DNA from: Setomelanomma holmii
Taxonomy: Eukaryota > Ascomycota > Dothideomycetes > Pleosporales > Phaeosphaeriaceae
Direction: 5' to 3'
Length of the DNA: 64,000 nt
NCBI GenBank assembly: GCA_010015745.1
Contig: ML978267.1
Coordinates: 37,526-101,525, forward strand
In this document: positions 48,152-60,160 of the stretch, one piece after another
Layout: the number at the start of each line of letters is the position of its first letter
Numbering within the stretch: the first letter of the stretch is position 1
The notes under the pieces: generated by a model
The model's database searches: none
Told to the model about the DNA's origin: nothing
What the model saw: the letters and a program-made list of their open reading frames with translations, nothing else
Translations under genes and position numbers: made by a program

Positions 48152-50004
48152 GTGAAGCGCAACATGTCCTCTAGCGCTATCACACACTATGTCACGAAGC
48201 ACACGTCGAACGACCTGCCTTTGATAGGCAACAGCCACAATGAGCCAATATATGTTCATGAGGAGCTCGCATTGGGCTCTATGCAGCAAATTCGCCTTGT
48301 CGAACTTTTACCTGGATCGTCCGCGCACCCGTTGCGTTGCAACCTTATCACCGTCAATCTTGACGACGATGCACAATACGAGGCTCTTTAATACACGTGG
48401 GCGACGGAGAAAGGTGACGATAAGAAGAAGCAGCATGTATATTGCAGTGATAGAATTATACCTGTCACTGAGAATTGCCATGCTGCGTTACGACGACTCC
48501 GGAAGATCTTCACGCCACGGCTTCTATGGGTAGATGCGATTTGCATCAACCAGGACAACGTCCGAGAACGGAATCATCAAGTAGGACTAATGGACCGAAT
48601 ATACCGAATGGCAACGATGGTGCACATCTGCATTTATGAAATCGGCGGTGACTACACAAATTTCCTGACCTGGCTGAAATCAGAGCAAGGAAGCAGAGAG
48701 CAGGCTCTCAAGCAAGCAACTGAGTTATTTGATCGGCGTTACTTCACGAGAGTTTGGGTTAGTCTATCGAGTGTCCGAACTCCATGGTTGACACGTTGCT
48801 AATAGTCATTCCGTGAATTCAGGTAATACAAGAAGTGGTCTTCGCCAAAATAGCCGCGTTGCATGTGAACGAGGACAGTGTGACGCTGTCACGTGCAATC
48901 ATACAGCGGCTTGTACTTCTGAGTGCAGAGATCAGCGTTCCCGTACAGCTTCTACGCGCGTCATCGGCCGACCATTTCGATGATGTGGTCAAATGTTTCC
49001 AGGTCTCAGTCAAAGCACAGTCGTCTGACCCACGAGACAAAGTCTATGGTATGATGAGTCTGATCAAGCCTCAGATCCGCGAGCTCATACCCCTGGATTA
49101 CTCATTAAGCCAGTCTCAAGTATTTGGTAACGCCATCGCGGCCTGCATTGCTGAGCGCCAAAACCTTCTCATCCTGTCGTACGTCCATAATCACAGTGCC
49201 GTAACGTCAGATCTTGATAACTACCCGAGCTTTGCCTTGAAAGACTTCACTGTATTCCTCGAGAACGATGGCTCCTTGAACCGGCCGTTCTGGTTTGAAA
49301 ATGAAAATGCACGACCCCCGGTATTGTGCCAAGTCGAAGGCTGTTCATGGCGAAGACACATTGCGATCAAGAGGGCAAAGGAGACGATATATCGCAGTGA
49401 AAGTGTGGCAATTGCCCACAGCGTCATTTCTACTGTTGAGTTGATGCTAGCCTCACTTCCTCGGCATCAAATTCTTCCACGTCTTAAGGTCCGCGCACAT
49501 CTCATTGACATCGCTAGGAATCGACTCACCGAGAATTTTGACCTCAGACTTCGCCGGGCATATTATCTCTCGATGGCAAATAGTCCGATCCGCGACTTTT
49601 TCCGCGCATCGCATGATCCTCTGGACTTTCCGTCCGTCACATACAGCACGGCCGATCTTGCCGATTTTCTTAGCCATGGTCCTGAGAATGACTTGGCGGT
49701 TCTGTTTTGCACATACTATAGCATCGGCTTCACGGAGCGCGGCACTTTACTTCGTGCTGGTGACCACGTATTCGCGCTAGACAGCATGCCCTACCCTTTC
49801 CTCTTGCGCAAGCACTACCTAGTCATCTTCGCCTTCCGGGGTACATGTATCAATTGGCAATCAACGATGGATCTCAAGCCGTGCGCCCATAAGGATGTGC
49901 GCCAATTTGATAGGGTTCAGTGTTGCTTATCATGCGGTGAAGTCGTGGATTTCTGCACTGCAAATTCAACCTGTGTGTTGGATGAAAAGACATCGCAGCA
50001 TGAC
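48152..50004 (+). pseudogene. HET-domain gene unit 1, interrupted by a premature stop
   Basis: Heterokaryon-incompatibility (HET) domain unit, starting at 48152 or 48164. The first exon ends at 48757 (RRYFTRVW) and, after a 65-nt intron, resumes at 48823 with VIQEV. Domain marks include YEAL*YTWATE, LLWVDAICINQ, ERNHQVGLMDRIY and DPRDKVYG. The stop TAA at 48389-48391 replaces the Ser codon of the usual SYTW motif; everything downstream stays in frame, so this is a single-codon lesion or a recoded/edited site. The C-terminal part ends with a Cys-rich QCCLSCGEVVDFC tail and then runs on without stop into unit 2. HET proteins trigger programmed death on non-self fusion. Confidence 0.8.
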
Positions 50005-51749
50005 ATGGAGTATGTTTATAGCGACCTCCGTGTGGCTTTTGGACACGAGACTCGCATCGTCAACCTTTTCCCCGGCAAGCTCGAAGATTCTGTGCGATGC
50101 ACGTTTGAAACCGTGGAATTGAGCAGTGTATACGAAGAATACGAGGCTATTTCCTACACTTGGGCTACTGAGGGTGGGGACGATATGAAAACGGGCTGCG
50201 TCTATTGCGACGAACGAATTATTCCAGTTACGAAGAACTGCGAAGCTATCTTGCGACGTCTACGTAGGCCTTGGAAGACCAGAAGAGTATGGGTGGACGC
50301 AATTTGTATCAATCAAGTGAACACCAGCGAGCGCAATCATCAAGTTGGACTTATGGATCATGTCTATCGGAAAGCTTCAAACGTCCTCATATGTATAGAA
50401 GATCCGGGGCATGACTTTTCGGCCTGCGTCGAATGGCTTCATACCGGCAAAGCAGAACATATCACCGAGCCCGCTATTGCTCAGATAAAGGGGCTCTTTC
50501 GCAACCGGTACTTCGGACGAGTGTGGGTCATACAAGAAGTTCTCCTGGCCAATTATCTGTCACTACAGATCAATGAGCACAGTGTTCTGCTATCCGGGAG
50601 TATTACTGACTCTTTCCTGGAAGCGTGTCAGAGTCTCGAGATCTTGGTACCCTCATTGCTACAGAACCCGGCATCAAGCGAGAACAATAGCATACTGAGG
50701 TGTGTCTTCGTATGTCCCTCGAAGCTTCTTCGTCCGATTCCCGAGATACGATATATGGCATTGTCAGCCTGTTAAAGCCGCGAACAAGACAAATCATACC
50801 CATCGATTATTCACTGGACTTCACCCAAGTCCTTCGATGGGTTGTCTTGACTTGTATCGAGGACGCACACAGTCAGATCATCCTTTCATATGTGCGCAAA
50901 GCAGCCACGGCGTGTGATCCAACGACATGCATGTTCGCTTTCAATGAATTCAGGCGTTATGTGACGTGTACCGAGAGACCATTGCGAACAGCACATTATC
51001 CTTCTGCGAAGTCACATCGGTCGTCTCCATTTTCTCGAGACGCGCAGCTAGGCAGTACGTTCCGGAACGCTATCCAAGAAAGCAGATATTCATCGTGGGT
51101 GCCAGAGGTGACCATCGCCTCAACGCCAGAAAAGTCGGAATCAGCAATGTGTACTCTCCAGAATGACCCGAGATCAATCATACAGCCAGTGTCAGAAAGC
51201 GTTCCACCGGCTCATATCCTACCCCACCTGAACGTGCGCGCGCACTTTATCGACATCTCCCGAGGTACGATGGTGATCTTGGCGGATAGATTGCGTGAGG
51301 ACATGTGCCCTGGGGGACTATTTGATGGTAATCTTGAGCACTCGTGGATTTTGGACTACTTTCGCACAACAAGTCCAGAAAGCCATTCGAATAGTACGGG
51401 CCAGCACGGTCTGGACCAAACTGTTCGCTCCCAACTCGATCTTTTCTTCACTGAGATTCGCGAACTGGACCTCCAATCAGATGATATTGTCTTCTCAACA
51501 TACTATAGTATCGGCTTCACAGCCTGCAAGCATGAAGTCGGCGACAGTGTCTTCGCCCTCGATGGCACCCCTGAGTTGTTTCTCTTGCGACTTGTTGAAC
51601 CTCCCCACACATACGGATTTGTTGGCACATGCTACCTATGGGCTGCGTTTGACCTGGACTACTGGAACCTCGGCTCACACAACGGCCGCTGGCCGGCCCG
51701 ACCTCGCGATTTTGGGTGCGAACAGGTACAGAGAATTGTCGTATACTAG
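50005..51749 (+). pseudogene. HET-domain gene unit 2, fused in frame to unit 1 and frameshifted
   Basis: A second complete HET-domain copy. Its likely original start, MEYVYSDL, is an in-frame ATG at 50005, but the frame is continuous with unit 1. Domain marks are YEAISYTWATE, RRVWVDAICINQ, NHQVGLMDHVY and NRYFGRVWVIQEV. It lacks the intron that unit 1 has between RVW and VIQEV. The frame from unit 1 ends at 50775, while family-like sequence (SSDSRDTIYGIVSLLKP) resumes in another frame from about 50700, so an indel lies near 50690-50715; no plausible intron fits there. After that the frame stays open to a stop at 51747-51749. Unit 2 is more similar to unit 1 than to a generic HET protein, so the pair is a tandem duplication. 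Confidence 0.75.
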
Positions 51750-51923
51750 CGAGATTGCACATGTGGCTGTTGCTACCGCCCTCCGAACTAATTATTGGGA
51801 AGCAGAAACTTCAGGAGGATGAGATGTTCGCATCAATAACAATCCTCAAAGCTATAACTACCGCTTTAATTAGTCAGTACGAGCCGCATCTAGAGGCCTT
51901 TCCCAGAATTTCCTGATTGCAGT

Positions 51924-53127
51924 CTAAAGCAGGAACACTCTCTCAAGGCCAGGCGTGTCTGCGATTCGAAACACATACTTCACTGCACTCGCCTTTCCAC
52001 CCTTCAAATCCTCCAAAGCCTGCTCCACACCGTCCAGCCCTCCGGCCCGCACTTCAAACGGATGGCCCTGGAGCTTGCCTTGCTGTAAAGCTCTCGTGAA
52101 CCATCGACACATCGCAAGGCTCAAATCATTAGCTTCTGGACCATACGCGCCGTTGTCCTGGTTATGGATGACACCCACGGTTGTGACAGACTTGCTTGCA
52201 GGCCCGACTTCGAAATTGCTTGGTAATACCAGGTTGATCTCTCCATCGGACGCGACGATCTCATTTAGGACCTTTTGGCTGGCTATTCCGATGCCAGGAT
52301 CGAGGCCATGCTTTGGCTGGTTGAAGCCATTGGTTTCTAGATGCTCGCCAATTTGGCGTATGACTTCTTCATCACCCTGGCGATAGTCGATAACGGTGTC
52401 GCCCTTCGTGCGGTCAAGCAATCTCTCCACATATTGCGCTCCATTGCCCGCAGTAGCGATGATGGGATGGATGTTGCTGTTGCGCGCGAGCTTGATGGCG
52501 AATGAACCCACCGCTGAACTTGCGCCGTATATCACGAGCGGTATTGGCGTGGTGGCTGGAGTCCATGGTGGTGGAAGTCTGAGGTTGCGATACAGTGCCA
52601 TGGCTGCTGTCAGGGCAGTCAAGGGGATTGTTGCCGCTTCTGCGAGATCAATCAGCTACACCCTTCCGAGAGTCCACCAGGACGACACTCACCCTCGAAC
52701 GTGGCCGAGTTCGGAATATGAAATGTGCTGAAGTCCCACGCTACAGCATATTCCGCGTACGAACCACCAGGACTACCCATCTCATGAAAAGCTGCCACTC
52801 GATCTCCAGGCAACTTTACATCAGCTACCAACCTCAAATCTGAAAGTCATCACAACATACCTTAAACTCCAACACCCCATCTCCAACCTTCTGAACTACT
52901 CCGGCAACATCATCGCCCTGGTTTATCCCCTCGCCTGACCGATCCTTGAAGTTGGCAAATGGTCCGCTGCCATCTGCCTCCCAGTGCGGACGTTTCCAGT
53001 CCTTGGGATTACTACCTGAAACGACTACCTTGATGAGAACTTGGTGTGCGCTGGGCGTTGGAATTGGGCTGGGAACGATTTTGGTGCGGACTTCGTGGCC
53101 GGTCAGGTTAATGAGTTGCTTCATCAT
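51924..53127 (-). CDS. Medium-chain dehydrogenase/reductase, ToxD-like enoyl reductase
   Basis: Three exons, complement of 51924-52639, 52693-52813 and 52861-53127, 367 residues. The N-terminus has the GroES-like fold (VLIKVVVSGSNPKDWKRP, GDDVAGVVQKVGDG, PGDRVAAFHEMG). The NAD(P)-binding half contains YGASSAVGSFAIKLA in place of a classical GxGxxG, as in enoyl-reductase-type MDRs. The cysteine ligands for structural or catalytic zinc are absent, so this is a zinc-independent quinone oxidoreductase/enoyl reductase type. ToxD-like members work with secondary-metabolite gene clusters, but no synthase is nearby. Start 53127 or 53124 are both possible. The nearest plus-strand gene is the GMC oxidase. 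Confidence 0.85.
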
Positions 53128-54350
53128 GATTGCACAAATCTGGAGGAGAGAAGGATGCTTGGAAGACAGATGCAAGGTTGACACTCGAGCATTGTGGTCG
53201 TGTATGTCTGTGTTATAAGGCGAGCTGCGAACCAATCAGAAATGAGCTACGTCGACTGGATTTATCAGCAACGTTGATGAAGTGGATCATGGAGCAGATA
53301 TGCCCCATCAGGCATCCAACGATAGATATCGACTTCTTCAGCTTAACCATCTTCGGTGAATCGAGGCAACGCCAGCGTGTGTACGAGCGAAGCCCGGCAG
53401 AGGTGATCATGGAACGCTCTCATTCGGTTGGTGGATCCTGAGACTGGCGCAAGGAAGACTCTCTCTGGCAGCGTGCTATTTTGTGCTCCCTCCGTTTTAT
53501 CGCAACGAATTCGAATAGCTTGAGCAGCCTTCCGTCTCTTCGAACTGCTGGCCATGGTCGCGCCTCGGTAACGGCGTGGACCTTGATGAGCACTCGAGTG
53601 ACAATGGATAGTCGGGCGGGCGGACGGTATTTGTCGCTCGTTCAACTTTCTTCGAAACTCAAGAGAATGAGATCAGGATAAACGTTTCGTGTACTCGAGC
53701 TCAACCACACCACTCAAAGTTTTTAGCTACATATTATGTGAACACGTGATGTTGCCCTGAGATGTCCTGCACCCCACTCATCACACCTACCTAATTATAG
53801 CATCCCAAGGAAATCCCACAACCTAGGAAACTAACACCCCCCAAAATCGCCTGGTCTTATCTCACACACCCTCCACACATCCTTCGTCCTCAATCTCACA
53901 GGACTCGGACACTCGCGAGATCGACACTAGGATCCGGTCAGCAACCGAGAACGCGGGGAAGGCACGGGCGGATCCACACCCAAAGCCTCGCTCGGACAAC
54001 ATCGGCGTCCCTGATGTGGGCTCGTGAGCGGAACCAGGCCGTGCATACCAGGCTTGATGCAGACAAGGGAACATTCAAAGAGGTTTAACTCAGGGCACCA
54101 TCATGGCCTCCGTGCGCCGCTGTGCGGGGAAGATGCACCCCGCGTGATACACGATTGAAGATGCGGACGTGCGATTGGGCGGATAGCCTGTTGTAGGGCT
54201 ATTGTAGGTGTAGTGCAATGGATGCAGTGCTTGAGTTACCGAGATGGTGGGAGGGGAGGTATAAAGCCGGTACTCCACGTTATTGTGGGTTGTTCATTCC
54301 ACCTCGATCTTGTTTAACAAAGTTGATACATATTGGAATATCTCGCCACC
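53128..54350. other. 1.2-kb divergent intergenic region
   Basis: Lies between the enoyl reductase and GMC oxidase starts. It contains the GMC TATA box at 54260-54266. No other gene is recognised. Confidence 0.5.
54260..54266 (+). promoter_or_regulatory. TATA box (TATAAAG) of the GMC oxidase gene
   Basis: TATAAAG 91 bp before the ATG at 54351. The ATG itself sits in a near-perfect initiation context (GCCACCATGG). Both suggest strong expression. Confidence 0.6.
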
Positions 54351-56321
54351 ATGGGTCTGTACAACAAACTTGCCGAGGATATCAATGAGGTCGATATCAT
54401 CATTGCTGGAGGCATGTTATCACATTCTGCTCTACACAACTGCCTGTACTGACTTCAACTAGGTGGTACGGCGGGATGCATCATCGCCGGACGCGTCGCG
54501 GAAGCGCATCCTGATCTCTCAATCCTCGTGATCGAGCAGGGCGCGAACAACAAGGATGTCCCACATATTGTCAACCCAGTCTTCTACCTACAGAACCTGC
54601 AACCCACAGCAAAGACCGCACTGTTCTACAAGGGGAACAAGGCACCGCAACTCGCTGACCGCGAACCGATCGTGCCAAGTGGAGGTACCCTGGGAGGCGG
54701 AAGCTCGATCAACTTCATGATGTACACCAGAGCGCAGCGAAGTGATTTCGATAGCTGGAAGACCGAAGGCTGGGGAGCAGATGATATGTGGCCGCATCTG
54801 AAGAAGGTATGGGCACCACTACTCTAGCGCGTGGGTATTGGTACTGACATCTGAATAGCTCGAAACCTACCACGGCAAGGGCAAGAAAGAGCACCATGGT
54901 TATGACGGCCCGATCAACATCTCCGATGGTGGTTTCCGCGCGAAGATCGCCGAAGATGACTTCATGAAGGCCGCCGCAGACTATGGCATGCCTGAGATCG
55001 AGGACTTGCAGAACTTAGACAACAACAATGGATTCGAGCGATGGCACCGCTACGTTTCGCCCGATGGCAAGCGCCAGGACACCGCGCATCGATACCTCCA
55101 TCCCAAGCTCGAGGACGGCCAGCACAAGAACTTGCATGTGCTTGTCGAGTCAAAGGTTGTGCGAGTGGTCTTCGACGACAACAAGCGCGCCGTTGGTGTC
55201 GAGTACACGCCAAACCCAGAATTTCAGGCCGTCATTGGCCTGACGGGACATCCCACAAAGACTGTAAAGGCACGCAAGCTCGTAGTCGTGACTTGCGGTG
55301 CATGCGGAACTCCGCCGGTTCTCGAGCGTTCCGGTCTCGGTGACTCCAAGTTCCTCGCTCGCGCAGGTGTCAAGGTTGTGGAAGAGCTCCGCGGCGTTGG
55401 CAAGGACTACCAGGATCACCACCTGCTGCTGTACCCATACAGGACGAACTTGAACCCGGATCAGACGATCGATAGGATCCTCAGTGGACGCGTCGACGCA
55501 GCGGAACTAATTAAGAACAACGATAAGATTCTTGGCTGGAATGCCATCGACATCTCGTCCAAGCTGAGGCCGACAGAGGAGGATGTAGATGCCTTGGGAC
55601 CAGAGTTCCGTGAGGCATGGGATCGAGACTTCAAGGATATTCCAAACCGACCACTAATGCTTTGTGGTGTAATCCAATGGTAAGTCGAGTTGATTCCAGG
55701 CCTCTCACGGGATCATATCTGACGACCAACAGCTTCTTGGGAGACCCAGCGTCCGTGCCAGAAGGGCAGTATGTTACTACAGGCACATATACAGCGTACC
55801 CGTATTCTCGTGGACACCTGCACATCACCGGATCAAAGCTAGACGACCCACTCGACTTCGATGTTGGATTCTTCAACGACGCGAACGACATCGACCTCAA
55901 GAAGCAGATATGGGCCTACAAGAAGCAACGAGAAATCGTGCGCCGCACAAACTACTACCGCGGCGAGCTCGCAGCTGGACATCCCAAGTTCCCCGATGGT
56001 TCTGCTGCGGCGTGTGTCGAGATATCCGAGCCATTGAAGGATGTCAAGGACATCGTGTACAGCAAGGAAGATGATACTGCAATAGAGCAGTGGCTGCGCG
56101 AGAACGTCAACACCACTTGGCATTCGATGGCAACTTGCAAGATGGCACCAAAGGAGCAAGACGGTGTTGTCGATAGCAAATTGAACGTTTATGGCGTGCA
56201 GGGCTTGAAGCTGGCGGATCTGAGTATCGCACCAGAGAATGTTGGTGCCAATACCAACAACACTGCACTGGTGGTGGGAGAGAAAGCGGCGTCGATCATC
56301 CTGGCCGAGCTCAAGGCATAG
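54351..56321 (+). CDS. GMC-family alcohol oxidase-like flavoenzyme
   Basis: Four exons (54351-54411, 54463-54806, 54859-55679, 55733-56321), 604 residues. The FAD-binding motif AGGGTAGC is complete only when the first intron is spliced with a GC donor (AG|GCATGT). Further GMC marks are GGTLGGGSSINFM and the active-site pair: His in NTTWHSMATCKM and Asn in GANTNNTALVVGEKA. The overall order matches methanol/alcohol oxidases. Those are normally peroxisomal via a C-terminal PTS1; this one ends LAELKA, which is not a PTS1, so it may be cytosolic or use another signal. It should oxidise short alcohols with release of H2O2; the substrate is inference. Confidence 0.9.
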
Positions 56322-56567
56322 TTTGATGCGCTGTAGAAGGCCCGTAATGTATATAAGTCTTGAAGCATCGAATAATGAGTCTGCCTCAAGATTGTGATGG
56401 TGCATATGTCGATGATGCGTTCAACATATGCAAATGTCGTTCGTGTAGATGCCGAGACCAATGCTAGCGCAGTAGATGTCCTGGATTGTGTCTTCGTGCT
56501 ATTTCAATGTCTTCGTACGTTCGGTGTCTATAACCGTTCGCGTGCGGTGGATTCTGCGTTGATCTGC

Positions 56568-57416
56568 TCAGCCTCTCAAGCGAAGCGCGTCACACCACAT
56601 CCTGACAGTTGCTTCCTTCTCTTTGATGCCATGAACGTTGTCTTTGGCCATCATGACTTCTCGAACCTCGGATCTACCAAGATCACGGCCGTCTTTGATT
56701 TTGCCCCAACAATCTCGAATGATGCTTTGCGCATAGTCGAAGTCCAGTGTGTCGTCGCCATTCTCCACTGCTCCGTTCATTTTGTCGCCAGTGTCATCAG
56801 AGCTGTCATCGCCGACAGCGGTGCTAATGCAGACAAGCACGCCCGGGGATGGTGTGATCCCAGATTGAGGTCCTTCACGGCTCGAACGCAGCTCACCAAT
56901 TTGCACCGTACAGAGTCCAGTACCATATGCTATCCCATTATTCACTCCTTCAGCATGACGTGGTTGCCACAACGCTGCAAATTGGTGCCGTACAAGCAAT
57001 GCATACGCATCCTGCTGTCGCAGTGGAATTGCACAGATGTTGCTTGTTCCAGCTGGTGGTTGTATGCAGATATATGTTCGAGTTGGGTCGATGCTCGAGA
57101 TGTTTAACATATGCTGTAGCGTGTGCGCGAATGGTGCAGGCTTACCCTCAGCGTCGAGGGAAGGCGTGTGCCCAGGAGGTACCGTGTCGCGGAACAAGCG
57201 GTATTGGAGGGACCATGGTGCTTGACGTGACGCAGTTGGGAAACTGCTCTCCAGCCCCTGCACCAGGGTATTCACAACGTTGACAGACGCTTCGAGATTT
57301 GTCGATGGATTGCTAATGAAGTAAAGCCTATAATATCAACGTCAGCGTACTTTCCTTGAGCTTGCATGTTGTGAACATGCCATCCTCGGGTGAGCTACTC
57401 ACCCGCTGTACTTCAT
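56568..57416 (-). CDS. MED20: Mediator complex subunit 20
   Basis: Two exons, complement of 56568-57327 and 57403-57416, 257 residues. The 14-nt first exon encodes MKYSG and is split off by a 75-nt intron; the second begins LYFISNPST. Conserved features are the N-terminal strand, QYRLFRDT, TYICIQPPAG and the late GDDTLDFDYAQSII helix. MED20 sits in the mediator head module with MED8 and MED18 and supports polymerase II initiation. It is divergent from the GH47 gene. Confidence 0.9.
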
Positions 57417-57962
57417 TATGTTTGAGAGCTGCGAGGCTCTATGCGCCGGCAGGTCTTGCCGTGCTTTTGCAATTCGGGAGGCAATTGGCAGTCGATCAAC
57501 TGACCAGCACCCGATTTGGTTTGTTTGGTTGAGAGATTTTGCGGAGTGGCAGTGCTACAGAAAAACTCCAACGTTGTTGTGGAAGGTTGACGCGACCTTG
57601 AAGAGTGAGGGATCGACGCTAGGGTGGACCCTGGCCTCGCGCGTGCGCAGGGACCTGCCAAGCTTGAACGGTCCCGTCATCGTTCACTCCTGGCGGCCTG
57701 AGGTCCTCCATGCAACATTGTGCAGCTTTTGTCAATATCCCCTTTCTTCTTGTTTCTCACCTTGATCTTAATTTTCTGAGCTTCACGGCGTTCGCTCTTC
57801 GTACGTAGGTGCTGAGGCAGGAATCTCACGCTTGAAACTGTAACGGCAAGACGCACAAGTTTTCTATACTCGTCATTCCAATGCACCAGTAGAGTCAACA
57901 CGCTTGTCGCGACCAGCTGGTAATTGTACTTTCGTTATTTGCCTAGACATCAATCGGGCATC
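57417..57962. other. Divergent promoter region between MED20 and the GH47 gene
   Basis: 546 bp between two start codons on opposite strands. No further gene is seen. Confidence 0.6.
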
Positions 57963-59881
57963 ATGAGCCCTTTACCACGTCGTATCGTTGTGCTCTGCGT
58001 ATTTGCAACGCTGCTCTTCTTCGCCTTTCGCCAGCTACGACCTCAAGCCGACTTCCCACAACCGACCCAAACCTCATCGCGCAAGATCGTAAAACCGTTC
58101 AAGTGGAAAGATGTCCCTCTGCGGCATCCCGTCTCGTCAATCGTCCCGTTGCCCACTGGGGAAACTGTCCCTATACCAAAGATTCAGCATGCCTTCGGAG
58201 CTGAGACGAGACACGATAAGGAGGAACGCCTTCAGCGACAGGCTGCCGTGAAGAGCGCTTTCCTTCACTCGTGGAACGGCTATAAAAAGTATGCATGGCT
58301 GCAGGATGAGGTCGCTCCAGTCACCGGAGCTTACAAGAATGTTTTTGGCCAACGTGGCGCCACGCTCGTGGACACCCTGGACACGCTCTTCATCATGGGC
58401 CTGCAAGACGAGTTTGATGAGGCAATCCAGGCGGTCAAGAAGATAGACTTTACCACTTCGGCTGTAGAGCGGATGAACGTGTTCGAGACCACAATCAGGT
58501 ACCTTGGAGGATTGCTCAGCGCATATGATCTGAGTAATAGCAAACACCATTCTCTCCTCGCTCAAGCTACAGAGTTAGGTGACATGCTATATGCGGCGTT
58601 TGATACACCAAATCGGATGCCTATCCAAAGATGGCACTGGGAGAAGTGCGTGCAGCTCGTCATGTCTCCATCGTGAACTAACAGTGTGTAGTGGTGCGTT
58701 GAACGGCTTCCAGGAAGCTGATCCTCAGTCCCTCAGTGCTGAGCTCGGATCATTGAATCTCGAGTTTACACGTTTGTCACAAGTGACAGGCGATGCGAAG
58801 TACTATGATGCTGTTCACAGGATCACTAATTTACTATACATTAAGCAGAACCAAACGAACCTGCCGGGGCTCTTCCCTATCTTGGTCAGCCCCTCGCGTG
58901 AAGAATTCGATGGTGACTCCTTCACATTCGGCGGCATGTCGGATTCAATGTACGAATACTTCCCGAAACAATACCTGCTTCTCGGCGGACATTCGAACCA
59001 ATACCGTACACTGTACGAGGGCGCGATCGAAACAGCTAAAAAGCACTTGTTCTTTCGCCCAATGATCCCACAAAAGCAGAACATCCTGATTTCCGGAACG
59101 GTACGCACGGGCAAATTGGGCACAACCAAGTTGGACCCTGAAGGTCAACATCTCACCTGCTTTGCTGGGGGCATGGTCGCGATGGGTGCTAAGATCTTTG
59201 ACCACCCGCACGACCTGGACATAGCTCGTAAGCTCGTGGATGGCTGCATTTGGGCTTACGACTCGATGCCAACCGGTATCATGCCGGAGACCTTCAAAGC
59301 AATACCATGCTATGGCGAGGACGACTGCACATGGAGCACTGAGCGATGGCATGCGGCCGCGAAGAAGGGTTACAATGGCGATTCAGCCGACGATACTGAC
59401 GTGCAGGACATCGTCAAAGAGCGTGGACTACAGCCAGGTTTCGCCAGCATCAATGATCCTCGCTTCCTGCTCAGGTATAGTTGATGAATTTGGTTTGAAT
59501 GAAATTGAGACTGATTGTCCTGGGACAGGCCTGAAGCTATCGAATCCGTATTCGTCCTCTATCGCATCACCGGCGACCCGACCCTTCAGGATGCCGCGTG
59601 GCGCATGTTCGAGTCCATCAATAATGCGACAATGGCGCAATTTGCGCATTCCGCAATTGCAGATGTAACAATCGAGAAAGGGAAGACAACGGAAAAGCTC
59701 GACGAATGCGAAAGTTTTTGGATGGCTGAGACGCTCAAGTACTTCTACTTGATTTTCAGCGAGCCTGATCTTGTTAGCTTGGATGATTATGTATTGTAAG
59801 TGTCTCACGGTCTTAAAAGTTGCGAAAGGCTGACAATTGAGCAGTAACACCGAGGCGCATCCTTTGCGTAGGCCGCAGTAG
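57963..59881 (+). CDS. GH47 class I alpha-1,2-mannosidase
   Basis: Four exons (57963-58645, 58692-59474, 59529-59795, 59845-59881), 589 residues. A type II membrane anchor (RIVVLCVFATLLFFAFRQL) sits near the N-terminus, after a short basic stretch. GH47 motifs include SAFLHSWNGYKKYAW, TLVDTLDTLFIMG, MNVFETTIRYLGGLLSAYD, GALNGFQEAD, MSDSMYEYFPKQYLL, the LRPEAIES segment across intron 2, and the C-terminal NTEAHPL whose Thr-Glu coordinates calcium. It would trim alpha-1,2-linked mannose from N-glycans in the ER or Golgi. The last exon of 37 nt carries the calcium motif. The upstream in-frame ATG at 57924 would only lengthen the cytosolic tail. Confidence 0.9.
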
Positions 59882-60160
59882 CCTTAGGTGTACTACAATA
59901 CGTGTGCGAAGGGTGATTTATTACCGGTGTTCTCTTTTCTGCTAGGTCACATTCTACTGCAACGCTATTGGCTGATTTGCTAAAAGGTGCCAGCCGGACA
60001 TGCCTGCCTACAACTTCTACCTTGTCCCGCGACCTGCGCAGATCTGCTTCCTTTCGAGGGGTCTCATGAGTCCAAGTTGAGCTTGCCCTAAGCTTGTCAT
60101 CACGGTCCTTGTTCATCCAAGTACTTGCTATTGCACTTGGGGGCTTGACGTGGACACAAC

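Noticed and set aside
55839..56405. 188-codon minus-strand frame opposite the GMC oxidase
   Set aside because: Antisense to a conserved exon with active-site residues; no domain of its own.
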